Source: Thermococcus sp. (GTDB lineage: Archaea; Methanobacteriota_B; Thermococci; Thermococcales; Thermococcaceae). Taken from it: a stretch of 64,000 bases of DNA. The position numbers were made by a program, and so were the translations under genes. The notes beneath the pieces are model-generated. The model was not told the DNA's origin and did not search any database. It saw only the letters and a list, made by a program, of their open reading frames with translations. The number at the start of each line of letters is the position of its first letter. The first letter of the stretch is position 1. The DNA lies in assembly GCF_027063845.1 (NCBI RefSeq), contig NZ_JAMOQU010000098.1:1-64000 (forward strand), in the 5' to 3' direction. Shown here piece by piece: positions 35,617 through 44,908 of the stretch.

Positions 35617-37508
35617 TCCCTCAGCCACCTCTCCATCCACCCAACAATCAGCTCAAGCCTCTTAACCCTGTGCTTCGGCTTGCCACTCCTGCTCAGGTCG
35701 TGGTTCTCGCCCGGGAAGAGCGCCAGCTCAACAGTCTTACCAAGGTATTTCAGAGCGGTGAAGAACTGCAACGCCTCCGGAAGCCAGCAACGGTAGTCTT
35801 CCATCGAGTGGATTATGAGGAGTGGCGTTTCAACGTTCGGCGCATATTTAAGCGGGCTCTTCTCCCAGTAGCCGTCGGTGTTGCTCCAGGGGTCGCCTCC
35901 TATCTGGTCCGGCGCGAAGAAGTAGCCGATGTCAGTCGTGCCGAAGAAGCTCACCCAGTTGGAGATTGAGCGCTGAGTAACTGCAGCCTTGAAGCGCTTG
36001 GTGTGGCCAACTATCCAGTTGGTCATGAAGCCGCCGTAGGAACCGCCCGTAACACCGAGCCTCTCCCCGTCGATGAAGTCAAAGCGCTTCAGAGCTTCGT
36101 CAACGACCTCCATGAGGTCCTGGTAGTCCCTCTCCCCGTAGTGCTCCCTTACGTCGGCGAACTCCTCACCGTAGCCGTCGCTGCCGCGCGGGTTGGAGAA
36201 TATTACCACGAAGCCCTTGGCCGTCAAAACGTGAAACTCGTGCATGAAGGCGTAGCCGTAGGCCGTCTTCGGCCCGCCGTGGATTTCGAGAACTGCTGGA
36301 TATTTCTTTCCAGGCTCGAAGTCAACGGGCTTCATAATCCAGGCGTCTATTTCAACGCCGTCGCTGGCCTCGACCTTGAAGTGCTCCGGCCTGGAGAGCC
36401 TGTAATCCTTAATCCAGCCGTTGAAGTCCGTGATTTTCTTCTCATTGCCGTCGCGGAGGACGTAAAGCTCCAGTGGAGTGACCGCGTCCTGGGCGGTGAA
36501 GGCTATGTAGTCACCGATTGCGAAACTCTCAACGCTTCTATCTCCTCCGATGACGCGCTCTATCTTCCCCTCAAGGTTCACCCTGAAGAGGTTCGCCCTC
36601 GGGCCGTCGGTTGCGACGTAGTAGACCCAGCCGTCCCTGAAGACCAGCTCGGCCCTCTGTGCCCCACGAACGTCACTGTTGAGGGAGTTGTAGGCTGAGC
36701 GGTCAAGCTTAGCTGTGAGATTCCTCAGCTCGCCCGTCTCAGGGTTGTAGTGGTAGATGTGCGTATTTGTCGGAATCCCGCGCTCGCGCGTGTTGGCCTT
36801 GAGGATAAACGTCCCGTCGTCGAGCGGAATGAAGTCGCTCACGCTCCATTTTCCGGGAGTCAAACGCTTCGCCTTCCTGCCTTCAAGGAGGTAGAGGTCG
36901 CTCACCATCGGCTTCCGCTCGCGGTCTTCTTGAGCTATAAAGTAGAGCTTCCCGTTGTGGAAGCGGACCCCCAAGACGTCGAGGTTCTTAGGCGTTACAC
37001 GCTTTTTCCTGCCGGTTTCAACGTCCACCAGATAGACAACGCTCCTCTTCCCGTAGACCCAGCCCACGCCGTTGAACCAGAAGGGGATCTCCTTGATGAG
37101 GTGAACGTCATCTTTGGGCTTCTTCTCGATGTCTATCGGCGTTATAACAGCTATGCCCTTACCGTCCTCGGTGAAGCGGAGGTTCTTAATCCCATACTTG
37201 AACTTCGCTAAGAGTCTCGCCTCACCGCCGTCGGTTGGGATAACGTAGAGCTCGGACTCTTTGCTCTCCTTATCGCGCTTGGAGGTGAAGGCTATCAGCT
37301 TCCCGTCCGGGGAGAAGCGCGGGTTTGAGTCCTTCTTTCCGGAGGTGAAGGGCTTAACCCTTCTGCCGTCGTAGAGGTAGAGCCTTGAGAAGTAATCGTC
37401 CTTCTCGACGCTTATCTCGGTAACCTGGAAGACGACCTTCCGCCTGAAGGCGTCGAGGTTGCCGACGAGCTTGAACTTTCCGAGGTCCTTCTCGGTCAGA
37501 CCCTTCAT
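35613..37508 (-). CDS. S9-family prolyl oligopeptidase (acylaminoacyl-peptidase type)
   Basis: The protein of about 631 residues has an N-terminal beta-propeller built from repeats such as NPRFSPDGKLIAFTSKRD (residues 1-350) and a C-terminal alpha/beta-hydrolase domain. The catalytic Ser is in GGSYGGFMTN, the Asp in HSMEDYRC and the His in GENHDLSR. Such enzymes cleave short peptides or remove N-acylated residues in the cytosol; no signal peptide is present. ATG 37508 with GGTGG upstream is preferred to GTG 37517. Confidence 0.93.
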   Translation of the reverse strand: MKGLTEKDLGKFKLVGNLDAFRRKVVFQVTEISVEKDDYFSRLYLYDGRRVKPFTSGKKDSNPRFSPDGKLIAFTSKRDKESKESELYVIPTDGGEARLLAKFKYGIKNLRFTEDGKGIAVITPIDIEKKPKDDVHLIKEIPFWFNGVGWVYGKRSVVYLVDVETGRKKRVTPKNLDVLGVRFHNGKLYFIAQEDRERKPMVSDLYLLEGRKAKRLTPGKWSVSDFIPLDDGTFILKANTRERGIPTNTHIYHYNPETGELRNLTAKLDRSAYNSLNSDVRGAQRAELVFRDGWVYYVATDGPRANLFRVNLEGKIERVIGGDRSVESFAIGDYIAFTAQDAVTPLELYVLRDGNEKKITDFNGWIKDYRLSRPEHFKVEASDGVEIDAWIMKPVDFEPGKKYPAVLEIHGGPKTAYGYAFMHEFHVLTAKGFVVIFSNPRGSDGYGEEFADVREHYGERDYQDLMEVVDEALKRFDFIDGERLGVTGGSYGGFMTNWIVGHTKRFKAAVTQRSISNWVSFFGTTDIGYFFAPDQIGGDPWSNTDGYWEKSPLKYAPNVETPLLIIHSMEDYRCWLPEALQFFTALKYLGKTVELALFPGENHDLSRSGKPKHRVKRLELIVGWMERWLRD

Positions 37509-37585
37509 AGAAACCACCGGGATAAGTGGGTGTTTTTCGTATAAAAGCTTAGCGTTTCGATGGATATCGAGACATCTCGAAAGCT

Positions 37586-37601
37586 CCGAAGGTTTTTAAA
37601 T
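37586..37601 (+). promoter_or_regulatory. BRE/TATA promoter of tmcA
   Basis: CCGAAGGTTTTTAAAT fits the Thermococcales promoter consensus and ends 31 bases before the tmcA ATG, which has GGGGGAGGAGAG as ribosome-binding region. Confidence 0.7.
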
Positions 37602-37632
37602 TCCCCTTCTCCCCTTTAGCGGGGGAGGAGAG

Positions 37633-40062
37633 ATGACCGTGAAGGTCCGCTTTGACAAGGAAGTGAGAGACTACGCGAAGGGCGAGAAGGTTAAGGACTC
37701 GGTTCTCAAGCTCACCGAGACGGCTTTAGCCCAGGCCCTTGAGAACTTTCACAGGAGAATGATTGTAATCGAGGGCGACACGCTGAGGAAGGCCGAATTA
37801 GCGGGAATACTCGCGGGGGCCTCCGCGAGGGTTCTGAGCGGAGTTCTCGACGAACTGATGAAGAAGCGCCTCCGCGACGAGAGCGAGGACAAAATAGAGG
37901 TTCTCTACGCCACCGACGCGCTCGGCGAGGAGACCTTTGGAAGGAAGCGCTACGAGGCCTTCAGGAAGCACTTCGACGTCTTAGCTGGCTCAAACGTCGA
38001 GGTAAAGGCCGTTACCTTCAAGCACACCCGTGACATCCTCGGAAGGACCTACGACTTGCTCGTCCTCGACATGAGCTACGACTACTCGCCGAACGACCTC
38101 GGAAGGATTATCGAGACCGTCCGCGGTGGAGGGCTGATTTTCATCCTCGCTCACCCCTTCGAGAAGTGGAAGGACATGTGGACGGGCTTCCACAAGAGCC
38201 TCGTAACGCCACCCTACACCATAGACGACGTCAAGAAGCGCTTCAATCGACGCCTTATCAGGAAGTTCACTAAGCACGAGGGAATTTACATCATCACCGA
38301 GGGCGGAAAGGCCAGGAAGAAGCCGAAGAGGAGCAAGAGTCAGGCGAGGATTAAAGCGAGAAAGGGCGTTCCCATACCAGAGGGGACACTCTTCCCGAGG
38401 GAGCTCTACGAGATGGCCTTAACCGAGGGCCAGGTTGAGGTTTTAAAGGCCTTTGAAGAGCTCGTCGAGGGTGGAATGCTCGTTTTAACGGCAGATAGGG
38501 GAAGGGGTAAGAGTGTTTCCGTCGGAATCGGCGCGATAGGCCTGGCCTTAGCTCTAAAGAAAAGGACGAGGATTGTTGTCACAGCCCCCGAGCTTGAGAA
38601 CGTTCAGGCCCTCTTCCGCTTCGCAAAGAGGGCCCTTGAAAGGCTCGGCTTCAAGCCCTACGTCGTTGAAGAGCGCGGGCTGATAAAGGAGCTCTACGCG
38701 AGGAAAATCGGCCTCCGCTATTATCCACCCGCCGAGGGTTACAAGAAGAGCGCGGACCTCTACATCCTTGACGAAGCGGCAGGAATTCATGTCCCGATAC
38801 TCCACAAGTACCTCAACAAGGAGCGCGTCGTTTACTCATCAACGATTCACGGCTACGAGGGAGCGGGAAGGGGCTTCTCCGTCAAGTTCCTGAAGAGGGC
38901 GAGGGAGAAGAGGGAGTTTAAGGAGCTCCACATGGACGAGCCGATTAGGTATGCGGAAAACGACCCGATTGAGAGGTGGCTATTCGACGTTCTCCTGCTC
39001 GACGCCGAGCCAGTAGAGCTCACCGATGAGGACTTCGAGCTGATTGAGAAGAAGGAGGTCTATCTGGAAGAGCCTGACCTCGACGACTGGTTCGAGAACG
39101 ACAGGCCCGATTTGAGGCACTTCGTCGGAATCTATATCTTGGCGCACTACCGCAACAGGCCGAGCGACGTGGCGCTCTTAGCCGACGCGCCCCACCACGA
39201 GGCTCGCGTGCTCAGGCTCAAGAACGGCAAGATAGTGACGGCGATACAGATTGCCAAGGAGGGCGGAATTCCAAAGAAGGTAATAGACAAGATGGCCAAG
39301 GGCTACAAGCCGCGCGGGAACATAATCCCCGACATGATGGTCAAGCACCATTATTTGAAGGAGTTCGCGAAGCTGAAGGGCTACCGCATAGTGAGGATTG
39401 CAACCCACCCTGACGCGATGGACAGAGGTCTCGGAAGCAAGGCACTGGAGCTCCTCGAAAAGGAGGCTCGTGAAAAGGGCCTCGACTGGATTGGTTCGGG
39501 CTTTGGAGCCAGTGAGGAACTCGTCCGCTTCTGGGTCAGGAACGGCTTCGCGGTGGTTCACCTCAGCCCCGCGAGGAACCCGGTCAGCGGTGAGTTTACG
39601 GCAATAGTCCTCAAGCCGATAAGCGAGAGGGCGAAGAAGCTCATCAAGAAGGCCAACGACGAGTTCAGGATAAGGTTTACGGAGTGGCTCGGCGACACCC
39701 ACAGGGAGCTTGAGCCAGAAATAGCCCGCTGGCTCTTCGAGACGCCCTTCGGCGAGGCCGTCGATTACCCGGTTCACCTCACGGAGATTCAGAAGAAGCG
39801 CCTCGATGCATTCACGGGCAAGGTCCTGACCTACGATACCGTGGTTGACGCAGTGAAGCCGATAGTGAAGCTCTACTTCCTCGACGGCTGGATGAAGCCG
39901 TATCTCGACGAGAGACAGATAAAGCTCCTCATCTATCGCGTCCTGCAGGCCCACAGCTGGGAGGAGACGGCGAAGCTCATAGACAGAACGGAGACTTTCA
40001 CGATGATCGAGGTAAGGGATATCATAAGGGGCCTCTGGTACTACTACAAGAGGCTCCTCTGA
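37633..40062 (+). CDS. tmcA: RNA cytidine N4-acetyltransferase TmcA/Nat10
   Basis: The 809-residue protein has the TmcA domain order: N-terminal DUF1726-like domain (1-170), RecD-like ATPase with Walker [14 protein letters not shown] (about residue 285) and DEAAG Walker B (about 380), GNAT acetyltransferase (about 500-640, with [17 protein letters not shown] as the acetyl-CoA loop) and a C-terminal tRNA-binding region. It makes ac4C at the expense of ATP and acetyl-CoA. In Thermococcus the homologous enzyme modifies many sites in rRNA and other RNAs, a heat-adaptation trait. Confidence 0.95.
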   Translation: MTVKVRFDKEVRDYAKGEKVKDSVLKLTETALAQALENFHRRMIVIEGDTLRKAELAGILAGASARVLSGVLDELMKKRLRDESEDKIEVLYATDALGEETFGRKRYEAFRKHFDVLAGSNVEVKAVTFKHTRDILGRTYDLLVLDMSYDYSPNDLGRIIETVRGGGLIFILAHPFEKWKDMWTGFHKSLVTPPYTIDDVKKRFNRRLIRKFTKHEGIYIITEGGKARKKPKRSKSQARIKARKGVPIPEGTLFPRELYEMALTEGQVEVLKAFEELVEGGMLVLTADRGRGKSVSVGIGAIGLALALKKRTRIVVTAPELENVQALFRFAKRALERLGFKPYVVEERGLIKELYARKIGLRYYPPAEGYKKSADLYILDEAAGIHVPILHKYLNKERVVYSSTIHGYEGAGRGFSVKFLKRAREKREFKELHMDEPIRYAENDPIERWLFDVLLLDAEPVELTDEDFELIEKKEVYLEEPDLDDWFENDRPDLRHFVGIYILAHYRNRPSDVALLADAPHHEARVLRLKNGKIVTAIQIAKEGGIPKKVIDKMAKGYKPRGNIIPDMMVKHHYLKEFAKLKGYRIVRIATHPDAMDRGLGSKALELLEKEAREKGLDWIGSGFGASEELVRFWVRNGFAVVHLSPARNPVSGEFTAIVLKPISERAKKLIKKANDEFRIRFTEWLGDTHRELEPEIARWLFETPFGEAVDYPVHLTEIQKKRLDAFTGKVLTYDTVVDAVKPIVKLYFLDGWMKPYLDERQIKLLIYRVLQAHSWEETAKLIDRTETFTMIEVRDIIRGLWYYYKRLL

Positions 40063-40078
40063 CGAAGGTTTTTATATT
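40062..40078 (+). promoter_or_regulatory. BRE/TATA promoter of the tandem NYN genes
   Basis: ACGAAGGTTTTTATATT starts at the last base of tmcA and lies about 53 bases before the first NYN start codon. Confidence 0.65.
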
Positions 40079-40130
40079 ATTGGCCCGTAAAAGGCCGTGT
40101 TGGGTTTCAGTGATTTCAACGGTGACACCG

Positions 40131-40652
40131 ATGCCAGGCGGAAGCTGGGAAAAGATAATCTCAATGACGAAGGATGGAATCAAGAGTATAGGCATGATTA
40201 AGCGAAAAGCCAAGCGCGGGAAAAAGATAGCCCTTCTCATTGATGGACCGAACATCCTGAGGAAGGAGTTTGGCATAAAGCTCGAGGACATCGTTGACGT
40301 TCTCGAAAGCATCGGGGACATCCGCGTTGCGAAGGTCATCCTCAACCAGTACGCCCCCCAGGGGCTCATAGAGGCGGTCTCGAACCAGGGGTTCGAGGCG
40401 GTTGTCGTTTCCGGCGAGACCGGGGTAAAGCTTGCCGTTGAGGCCATGCGCGAGATTTACAACCCCAACATAGATGTAATCGCCATCGCGACGCGGAACG
40501 CGGAGTTTCTGCCGGTTATCCTTAAGGCCAAGGAGAAGGGGAAGGAAACGGTAGTCATCGGCGTCGAGCCCGGCTTTTCGGTTGCCCTCAAGCACGCGGC
40601 CGATTACACAATAGTTCTTGAGCCCAAGAGGGAGGGGAGGGAAGAGGAGTGA
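40131..40652 (+). CDS. NYN-domain (TIGR00288-like) protein 1
   Basis: The protein of about 173 residues has the NYN/PIN-like fold of the LabA/TIGR00288 group: the first acidic motif is [14 protein letters not shown], then NQYAPQG, and the second acidic cluster is [16 protein letters not shown]. The usual catalytic-site Asp there (A-T-R-D-x-D/E) is Asn in this copy (TRNAEF). ATG 40131 follows GGTGACACC; upstream ATGs lack such a site. The neighbouring copy has the intact TRDADF. RNase activity is possible for the family, unproven here. Confidence 0.85.
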   Translation: MPGGSWEKIISMTKDGIKSIGMIKRKAKRGKKIALLIDGPNILRKEFGIKLEDIVDVLESIGDIRVAKVILNQYAPQGLIEAVSNQGFEAVVVSGETGVKLAVEAMREIYNPNIDVIAIATRNAEFLPVILKAKEKGKETVVIGVEPGFSVALKHAADYTIVLEPKREGREEE

Positions 40653-41152
40653 AAGAGAGCTTAATCAGGGTTTTCAGGCGTGAAAAGGAGCACCATGAAA
40701 AGGAACATCCTGGGCCAGAGGAGATAAGCGGTAAGAGCATCGGGCTCATAATAGACGGGCCGAACATCCTGAGGAAGGAGTTCGGAATAAAGCTCGAAGA
40801 CATAGTCGAGGCCCTTGAAAGGCTCGGTCGGATAAGGGTCGCGAAGGTCGTCCTGAACCAGTACGCTCCCCAGGGACTCATTGAGGCGGTCGTCAACCAA
40901 GGGCTTGAGCCGGTTATAGTAGCCGGTGACACCGACGTGAGGATAGCGATAGAGGCCATGGAGCTCATCTACAACTCCGATGTTGACGTTATAGCTCTGG
41001 CCACAAGGGACGCGGATTTTCTGCCCATAATCCAGGAGGCGAAGCGGAAGGGGAAGGAAACAATAGTCATAGGCACCCAACCCGGCTTTTCTGTGGCCCT
41101 TCAAAACGCGGCAGACTACGTCATCAAAATGGTTAGCAAGGTAGAGGAGTGA
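40649..41152 (+). CDS. NYN-domain (TIGR00288-like) protein 2
   Basis: This 167-residue tandem paralogue of the preceding gene overlaps it by four bases (GTGA). It carries the full acidic set [12 protein letters not shown] and [13 protein letters not shown], so unlike copy 1 it keeps the Asp expected at the metal site. The N-terminal 35 residues are charged (His/Glu/Lys rich) and differ from copy 1. A heterodimer of an active and an altered subunit is an attractive inference. Confidence 0.86.
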   Translation: MKESLIRVFRREKEHHEKEHPGPEEISGKSIGLIIDGPNILRKEFGIKLEDIVEALERLGRIRVAKVVLNQYAPQGLIEAVVNQGLEPVIVAGDTDVRIAIEAMELIYNSDVDVIALATRDADFLPIIQEAKRKGKETIVIGTQPGFSVALQNAADYVIKMVSKVEE

Positions 41153-41177
41153 ACTCACCACTAACCAGAACTGGGAA

Positions 41178-41194
41178 GCAAACCTTTTTTAATC
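41178..41194 (+). promoter_or_regulatory. Probable promoter of the ThiB-like gene
   Basis: GCAAACCTTTTTTAATC lies about 55 bases before the start codon and is the most TATA-like element in the 94-base intergenic stretch. The leader ends in GGGGGTGG, a strong ribosome-binding site. Confidence 0.4.
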
Positions 41195-41246
41195 TCCCAA
41201 TTATCGGGTTATGAAATAGAACAACCTGCTAATTGGGGGTGGTTCA

Positions 41247-42413
41247 ATGAGGAAGGTTCTGGCATTGCTCGTGGCGACCCTTTTCGTCGCCTCGCTCCTG
41301 TGGGTGAAGCCTGCAAAGGCCGAGGAGACACTGACCGTGTACTCTTACGAGAGCATCGAGCCCTGGATGAAGGAAATCATTCCGATATTCGAGAAGGAGT
41401 ACGGCGTCAAGGTCCGTCTCGTGACGTTCGGCGACGCCGGAGAAGTGCTCAGCAAGCTGATAATCGAAAAGAACAACCCGCAGGCCGATGTCGTCGTCGG
41501 AATCGACAACAGTTACCTTCAGAAGGCACTTCAAGCAGACATTCTAATCCCCTACAAGCCGGAGAACGCGAAGTACATTCCGGAGTGGATTATAAAGGAC
41601 TTCGACCCAACCTTCCATCTCACGCCCTACGACTATGGTGCTATAGCGATAGTCTACAAGAAGGACGTCGTGAAGAACCCGCCGAAGACCTTTGAGGACC
41701 TGACGAAGCCCGAGTGGAAGGGCAAGCTTATCGTCGAGAACCCGCTGACGAGTTCAACTGGGATGGCCTTTTTCCTCTGGACGATTGGCGTTTACGGCGA
41801 CAAGTGGCCCTACTACTGGGAGAAGCTCAAGCAGAACGACGTGATAATTGTCAAGGGTTGGGGCGCCGGCTGGGAGATGTGGGACAAGAACCAGGCCCCG
41901 CTGTTCGTCAGCTACGCCACCGACCCGGCTTACTCGGCCTGCAACTACAACGACACGAGCATAGGGGCAATCTTCCTTAACAACACTGCCTACGTCCAGA
42001 TTGAGGGAGCGGGAATCGTCAAGGGCACCAAGAACCTTGAACTCGCCAAGAAGTTCATAAACTTCCTGATAAGCAAAACCGCCCAGGAGAAGCTCCCGCT
42101 CAACCAGTGGATGTACCCGGTGAACAAGGAGGTCAAGCTCCCGGCCTGCTTCAGCTACGCCCTCAACGTCAGCTCGGCGAAGGTCATCACAATCCCCTCC
42201 GAAGAGCTCGCTAAGAACACAGACAAATGGCTCAAAGAGTGGAGAGCTCTGATGGTTGAGGGCAAGAAGCCCGAGGAAATCTCACCAACGCTGACTTCCA
42301 CCGCCAACGCGAACAAAACCGAGAGCTCAAGCAGTACAGGTTCGAGTATCTGCGGTCCTGGTTTGATAGTCGGACTTGCCATAGTGCCTCTCCTTCTCAG
42401 GAGAAGACTCTGA
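41247..42413 (+). CDS. ThiB-like substrate-binding protein with CGP-CTERM tail
   Basis: The 388-residue surface protein has a signal peptide (VKPAKA, about residue 27), a type II binding-protein fold of the thiamine/iron family (LTVYSYESIEPWMKEIIPIFEKEYG; DVVVGIDNSYLQKA; GWGAGWEMWD; a Cys pair), a Ser/Thr-rich linker and the CGP-CTERM tail (SICGPGLIVGLA, ending RRRL). Thiamine is a good candidate ligand from its similarity to ThiB. No permease or ATPase is adjacent; the fused permease at 16933 could serve it, or the partner genes lie elsewhere. It stops before a T-rich stretch at 42424-42480. Confidence 0.82.
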   Translation: MRKVLALLVATLFVASLLWVKPAKAEETLTVYSYESIEPWMKEIIPIFEKEYGVKVRLVTFGDAGEVLSKLIIEKNNPQADVVVGIDNSYLQKALQADILIPYKPENAKYIPEWIIKDFDPTFHLTPYDYGAIAIVYKKDVVKNPPKTFEDLTKPEWKGKLIVENPLTSSTGMAFFLWTIGVYGDKWPYYWEKLKQNDVIIVKGWGAGWEMWDKNQAPLFVSYATDPAYSACNYNDTSIGAIFLNNTAYVQIEGAGIVKGTKNLELAKKFINFLISKTAQEKLPLNQWMYPVNKEVKLPACFSYALNVSSAKVITIPSEELAKNTDKWLKEWRALMVEGKKPEEISPTLTSTANANKTESSSSTGSSICGPGLIVGLAIVPLLLRRRL

Positions 42414-42483
42414 TTCTCCATTCCCTTTTTACTCAGCCCCAGTTTCACCAAAGTCGCCCATTCCTCTTTTTCTCCAAAATGGA

Positions 42484-42497
42484 GAAAACTTTAAATA
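42484..42497 (+). promoter_or_regulatory. Promoter of the kinase/ESCRT-like operon
   Basis: GAAAACTTTAAATA lies about 52 bases before the first ATG. No other promoter or gap larger than 15 bases is seen until 56842, so this single element probably drives all ten genes over 14 kb. Confidence 0.6.
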
Positions 42498-42548
42498 GGC
42501 AACGACGCCAAATCTTAACGTTTGAGAGAACCCAGGTAGTGATGACGT

Positions 42549-43073
42549 ATGAAGTACTTCGTCGTTGTTTCATACGATGACGATGCCGAGCGAAAGCGCG
42601 TTGATTACCTGCTCTCCAAGTGGGCGGAAAGGGCGGACGTTGAGAAGCCCAGGGGAATGACTTTCATAATCGAAACAGAACAGGAGAAAGAGTTCTTCGA
42701 GGAGCTGTTCTCCAGGATAGAGGGCAACCCTTCAGAGAAAGTCAGGATTTACCGCGTAACCGAGGAATGGCCCGAACTCAGGGAGCGGAGCGCGACGAGG
42801 GAATACCTGCTCGCGGAGGAAGAGGGCTTCGTTCGAAGGTTTCTAGCGTACCTGTGCTCCAAGCTCGGAGGAACGTTCAGTCCAGGAGAAGAAACTTGCG
42901 AGGTCTACACAAGGAAAGGAAGGGGTGTAATCCAGTTTTCCCTTAGAGGAACACCGAGGGGAACCGTTGTCAGGGTCACGGTCTCGGGCTACGGCGAGGT
43001 CGTTGAGTACCTCCTTTCGCGTGTGGATGAAGAGCTAAAACCTCTGGCGGGTGATTCCTATGGGACTCTTTGA
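42549..43073 (+). CDS. Uncharacterised protein, first gene of the kinase/ESCRT-like operon
   Basis: The 174-residue soluble alpha/beta protein starts with a strand pattern (KYFVVVSYDDDAERKRVDYLL) and later has a beta-rich segment (RGVIQFSLRGTPRGTVVRVTVSGYGEVVEYLL). It has no transmembrane helix and no family that I recognise. It overlaps the next gene by 14 bases, so it is translationally linked to the coiled-coil protein. It may be a cytosolic accessory or scaffold of the module; this is only positional inference. Confidence 0.65.
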   Translation: MKYFVVVSYDDDAERKRVDYLLSKWAERADVEKPRGMTFIIETEQEKEFFEELFSRIEGNPSEKVRIYRVTEEWPELRERSATREYLLAEEEGFVRRFLAYLCSKLGGTFSPGEETCEVYTRKGRGVIQFSLRGTPRGTVVRVTVSGYGEVVEYLLSRVDEELKPLAGDSYGTL

Positions 43074-44907
43074 GGAGGGAGACGCGAACTGCGTTAAGAC
43101 ACTCCTCCGCCCCGCTGAGCGCGTTCTGAGGCTCGGAACCGACGTTTGGCGGGAGAGCTACGGAACCCGGGCAGACCTCTGGGGAAGAATCGTCGAAGCC
43201 TACAACCGTTACCAGGAAGGCGAGTGCGGGGACTTTCTGCGCGACCTCGACAGACGCTTCAGGGCCAAGTTTGAGGGAGCCCTTGCGTTGCTCGCCTGGT
43301 CCTTTGAGAGGAACGGAGAAGACTTCGAACCAGCTAAAAAGAGGTTCACCCCCGAGGAGCTGACCGCAATAGAGAGGCTCTTCCGCTACAACGTCTTCGA
43401 GATTTACTCTAAGGACGACGTCATGAAGCTGATAATGCACAGGGACAACGAAGTTCTCTCACTCCTAAGGGAGTACTACTCCTTTGACAGATGGCTCCAG
43501 GAGTTCCTTCAGAGCCCAAGGCACGGCCTTGCCCTCAGGGACTTCCTGAAATCGACGTGGGACTCGTACAAGGAGAAGATAAACCTCGCGATAGCCGAAG
43601 CCACCGCACGTTTCGACTGGTTCAGAGACTTCCTCGAAGAGGCCAAAAAGGAAACAGAAGCCGTTGAGAGGATTTACAGGAAGAAGCTCGACGAGAAGGA
43701 GAAGGAAGTTGAGAAACTCAAGAAAGCGATGGAGCTCATCCGCGAGCGCTGGTACGAGGAGATAGAGAAGGCAAAAGCAGAAATCGAGTCCGCCAAGAAA
43801 GAGGAAATAGAGGCCCTCCGGAGGAAAAACGAAGAGCTCAGAAGGCGCTTTGAGGAGGAAAAGGCCAAGCTCATCGAGGAAATCGCCAGAATGAAGGACG
43901 AGGAGATGAAAGCCAGACTCGAAGAGGAGCTCAGGAAGGCCGAGGAAAGAATGAAGGCAGAGGTCAGGGCCCTTGAGGAGAGGCTGAGGAGACGGGAGCT
44001 TGAGTTAAGGCAGAGGGAAATGGAGCTCAGGAGGAGAGAGCTTGAGCTGTCCAAGGCAGAAGAGGAAGTCCGGAAACAAATAGAGGAAGCCATGAAGATT
44101 GTCGAGAAAGCGGAGAAGGGCTCACGCTTTATCAGGAGCGATGAAGCGAGGATAATGGAGATGAACTTCGCCGGCAGGATTAGGAGCAAGCTGAGCGGCG
44201 AGCTGAAACTCCTCGGAAAGACCTTCAAGGTCGAGTCCGTTGAGGAGAGGGAAACCTTTGACCGCTCCAAGTACGCTGGAAAGCTCGACGAGGTAGCTCT
44301 CAAGAACGTTCCAACCAACGTCGTTATCGAAGCAACGCTGAAGGAGAAGAAGCTCCTCGGAAAGAAGGAGAACATAATCCTGAGGGCAGTTTACCTCTCA
44401 AGGCCAGAGCGCTACGCGGAGTACGGCTTTGATACCGACCCTGTCGAGCTTGCCGAGCTGAACGCGCTCCTCGACGACGCGAGGAGAGAAGAAAGGAGAA
44501 CCGTCCTGCTCGTTGCATCACCAACCGGTTTCGAGAAGAGGATTCTCAGCTACGTTGCCTCCGATGACTTCCACAGGAACTTCGTGGCCGATAGGGTCTC
44601 TCTGCTCCTCCTCGACCTCGGTTCGGGTGAGATGATTCACAACCCCAACGACCCCTACGCGAAGGCCTTTGCCCCGCTCCTCAGGCTGGAGTTCGACGAA
44701 GAACTGCTTGAGAAGGCCAGGAGGTTCCTTCTCAACAGGCTAACCTATAAGCACTACGTCCGCTTTGACGAGGCCATCAGCGAACTCGACCTGCCGGTTG
44801 AAATCGTGAGAAAAGCCTTCCTGTCCCTCGGGAAGGAGGGCTACGTTGCCAAGTATGTGGAGGGCGTTGGATACGTCCTCGTTTCGAAGGAGTTTGGAGG
44901 TGAATGA
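43060..44907 (+). CDS. Large coiled-coil protein with C-terminal winged-helix-like end
   Basis: This protein of about 615 residues has three parts. Residues 1-190 form a helical domain (FLRDLDRRFRAKFEGALALLAWSF and following). Residues about 190-355 form a continuous charged coiled coil rich in E, K and R (RRRELELRQREMELRRRE). Residues 360-615 are globular, with strands such as RTVLLVASPTGF and a final segment (YKHYVRFDEAISELDLPVEIVRKAFLSL) that looks like a winged helix. ESCRT systems also use winged-helix and coiled-coil adaptors, so an adaptor role is conceivable. ATG 43060 is preferred to GTG 43051. It could equally be a kinase substrate or scaffold. Confidence 0.7.
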   Translation: MGLFEEGDANCVKTLLRPAERVLRLGTDVWRESYGTRADLWGRIVEAYNRYQEGECGDFLRDLDRRFRAKFEGALALLAWSFERNGEDFEPAKKRFTPEELTAIERLFRYNVFEIYSKDDVMKLIMHRDNEVLSLLREYYSFDRWLQEFLQSPRHGLALRDFLKSTWDSYKEKINLAIAEATARFDWFRDFLEEAKKETEAVERIYRKKLDEKEKEVEKLKKAMELIRERWYEEIEKAKAEIESAKKEEIEALRRKNEELRRRFEEEKAKLIEEIARMKDEEMKARLEEELRKAEERMKAEVRALEERLRRRELELRQREMELRRRELELSKAEEEVRKQIEEAMKIVEKAEKGSRFIRSDEARIMEMNFAGRIRSKLSGELKLLGKTFKVESVEERETFDRSKYAGKLDEVALKNVPTNVVIEATLKEKKLLGKKENIILRAVYLSRPERYAEYGFDTDPVELAELNALLDDARREERRTVLLVASPTGFEKRILSYVASDDFHRNFVADRVSLLLLDLGSGEMIHNPNDPYAKAFAPLLRLEFDEELLEKARRFLLNRLTYKHYVRFDEAISELDLPVEIVRKAFLSLGKEGYVAKYVEGVGYVLVSKEFGGE

Positions 44908-44908
44908 G

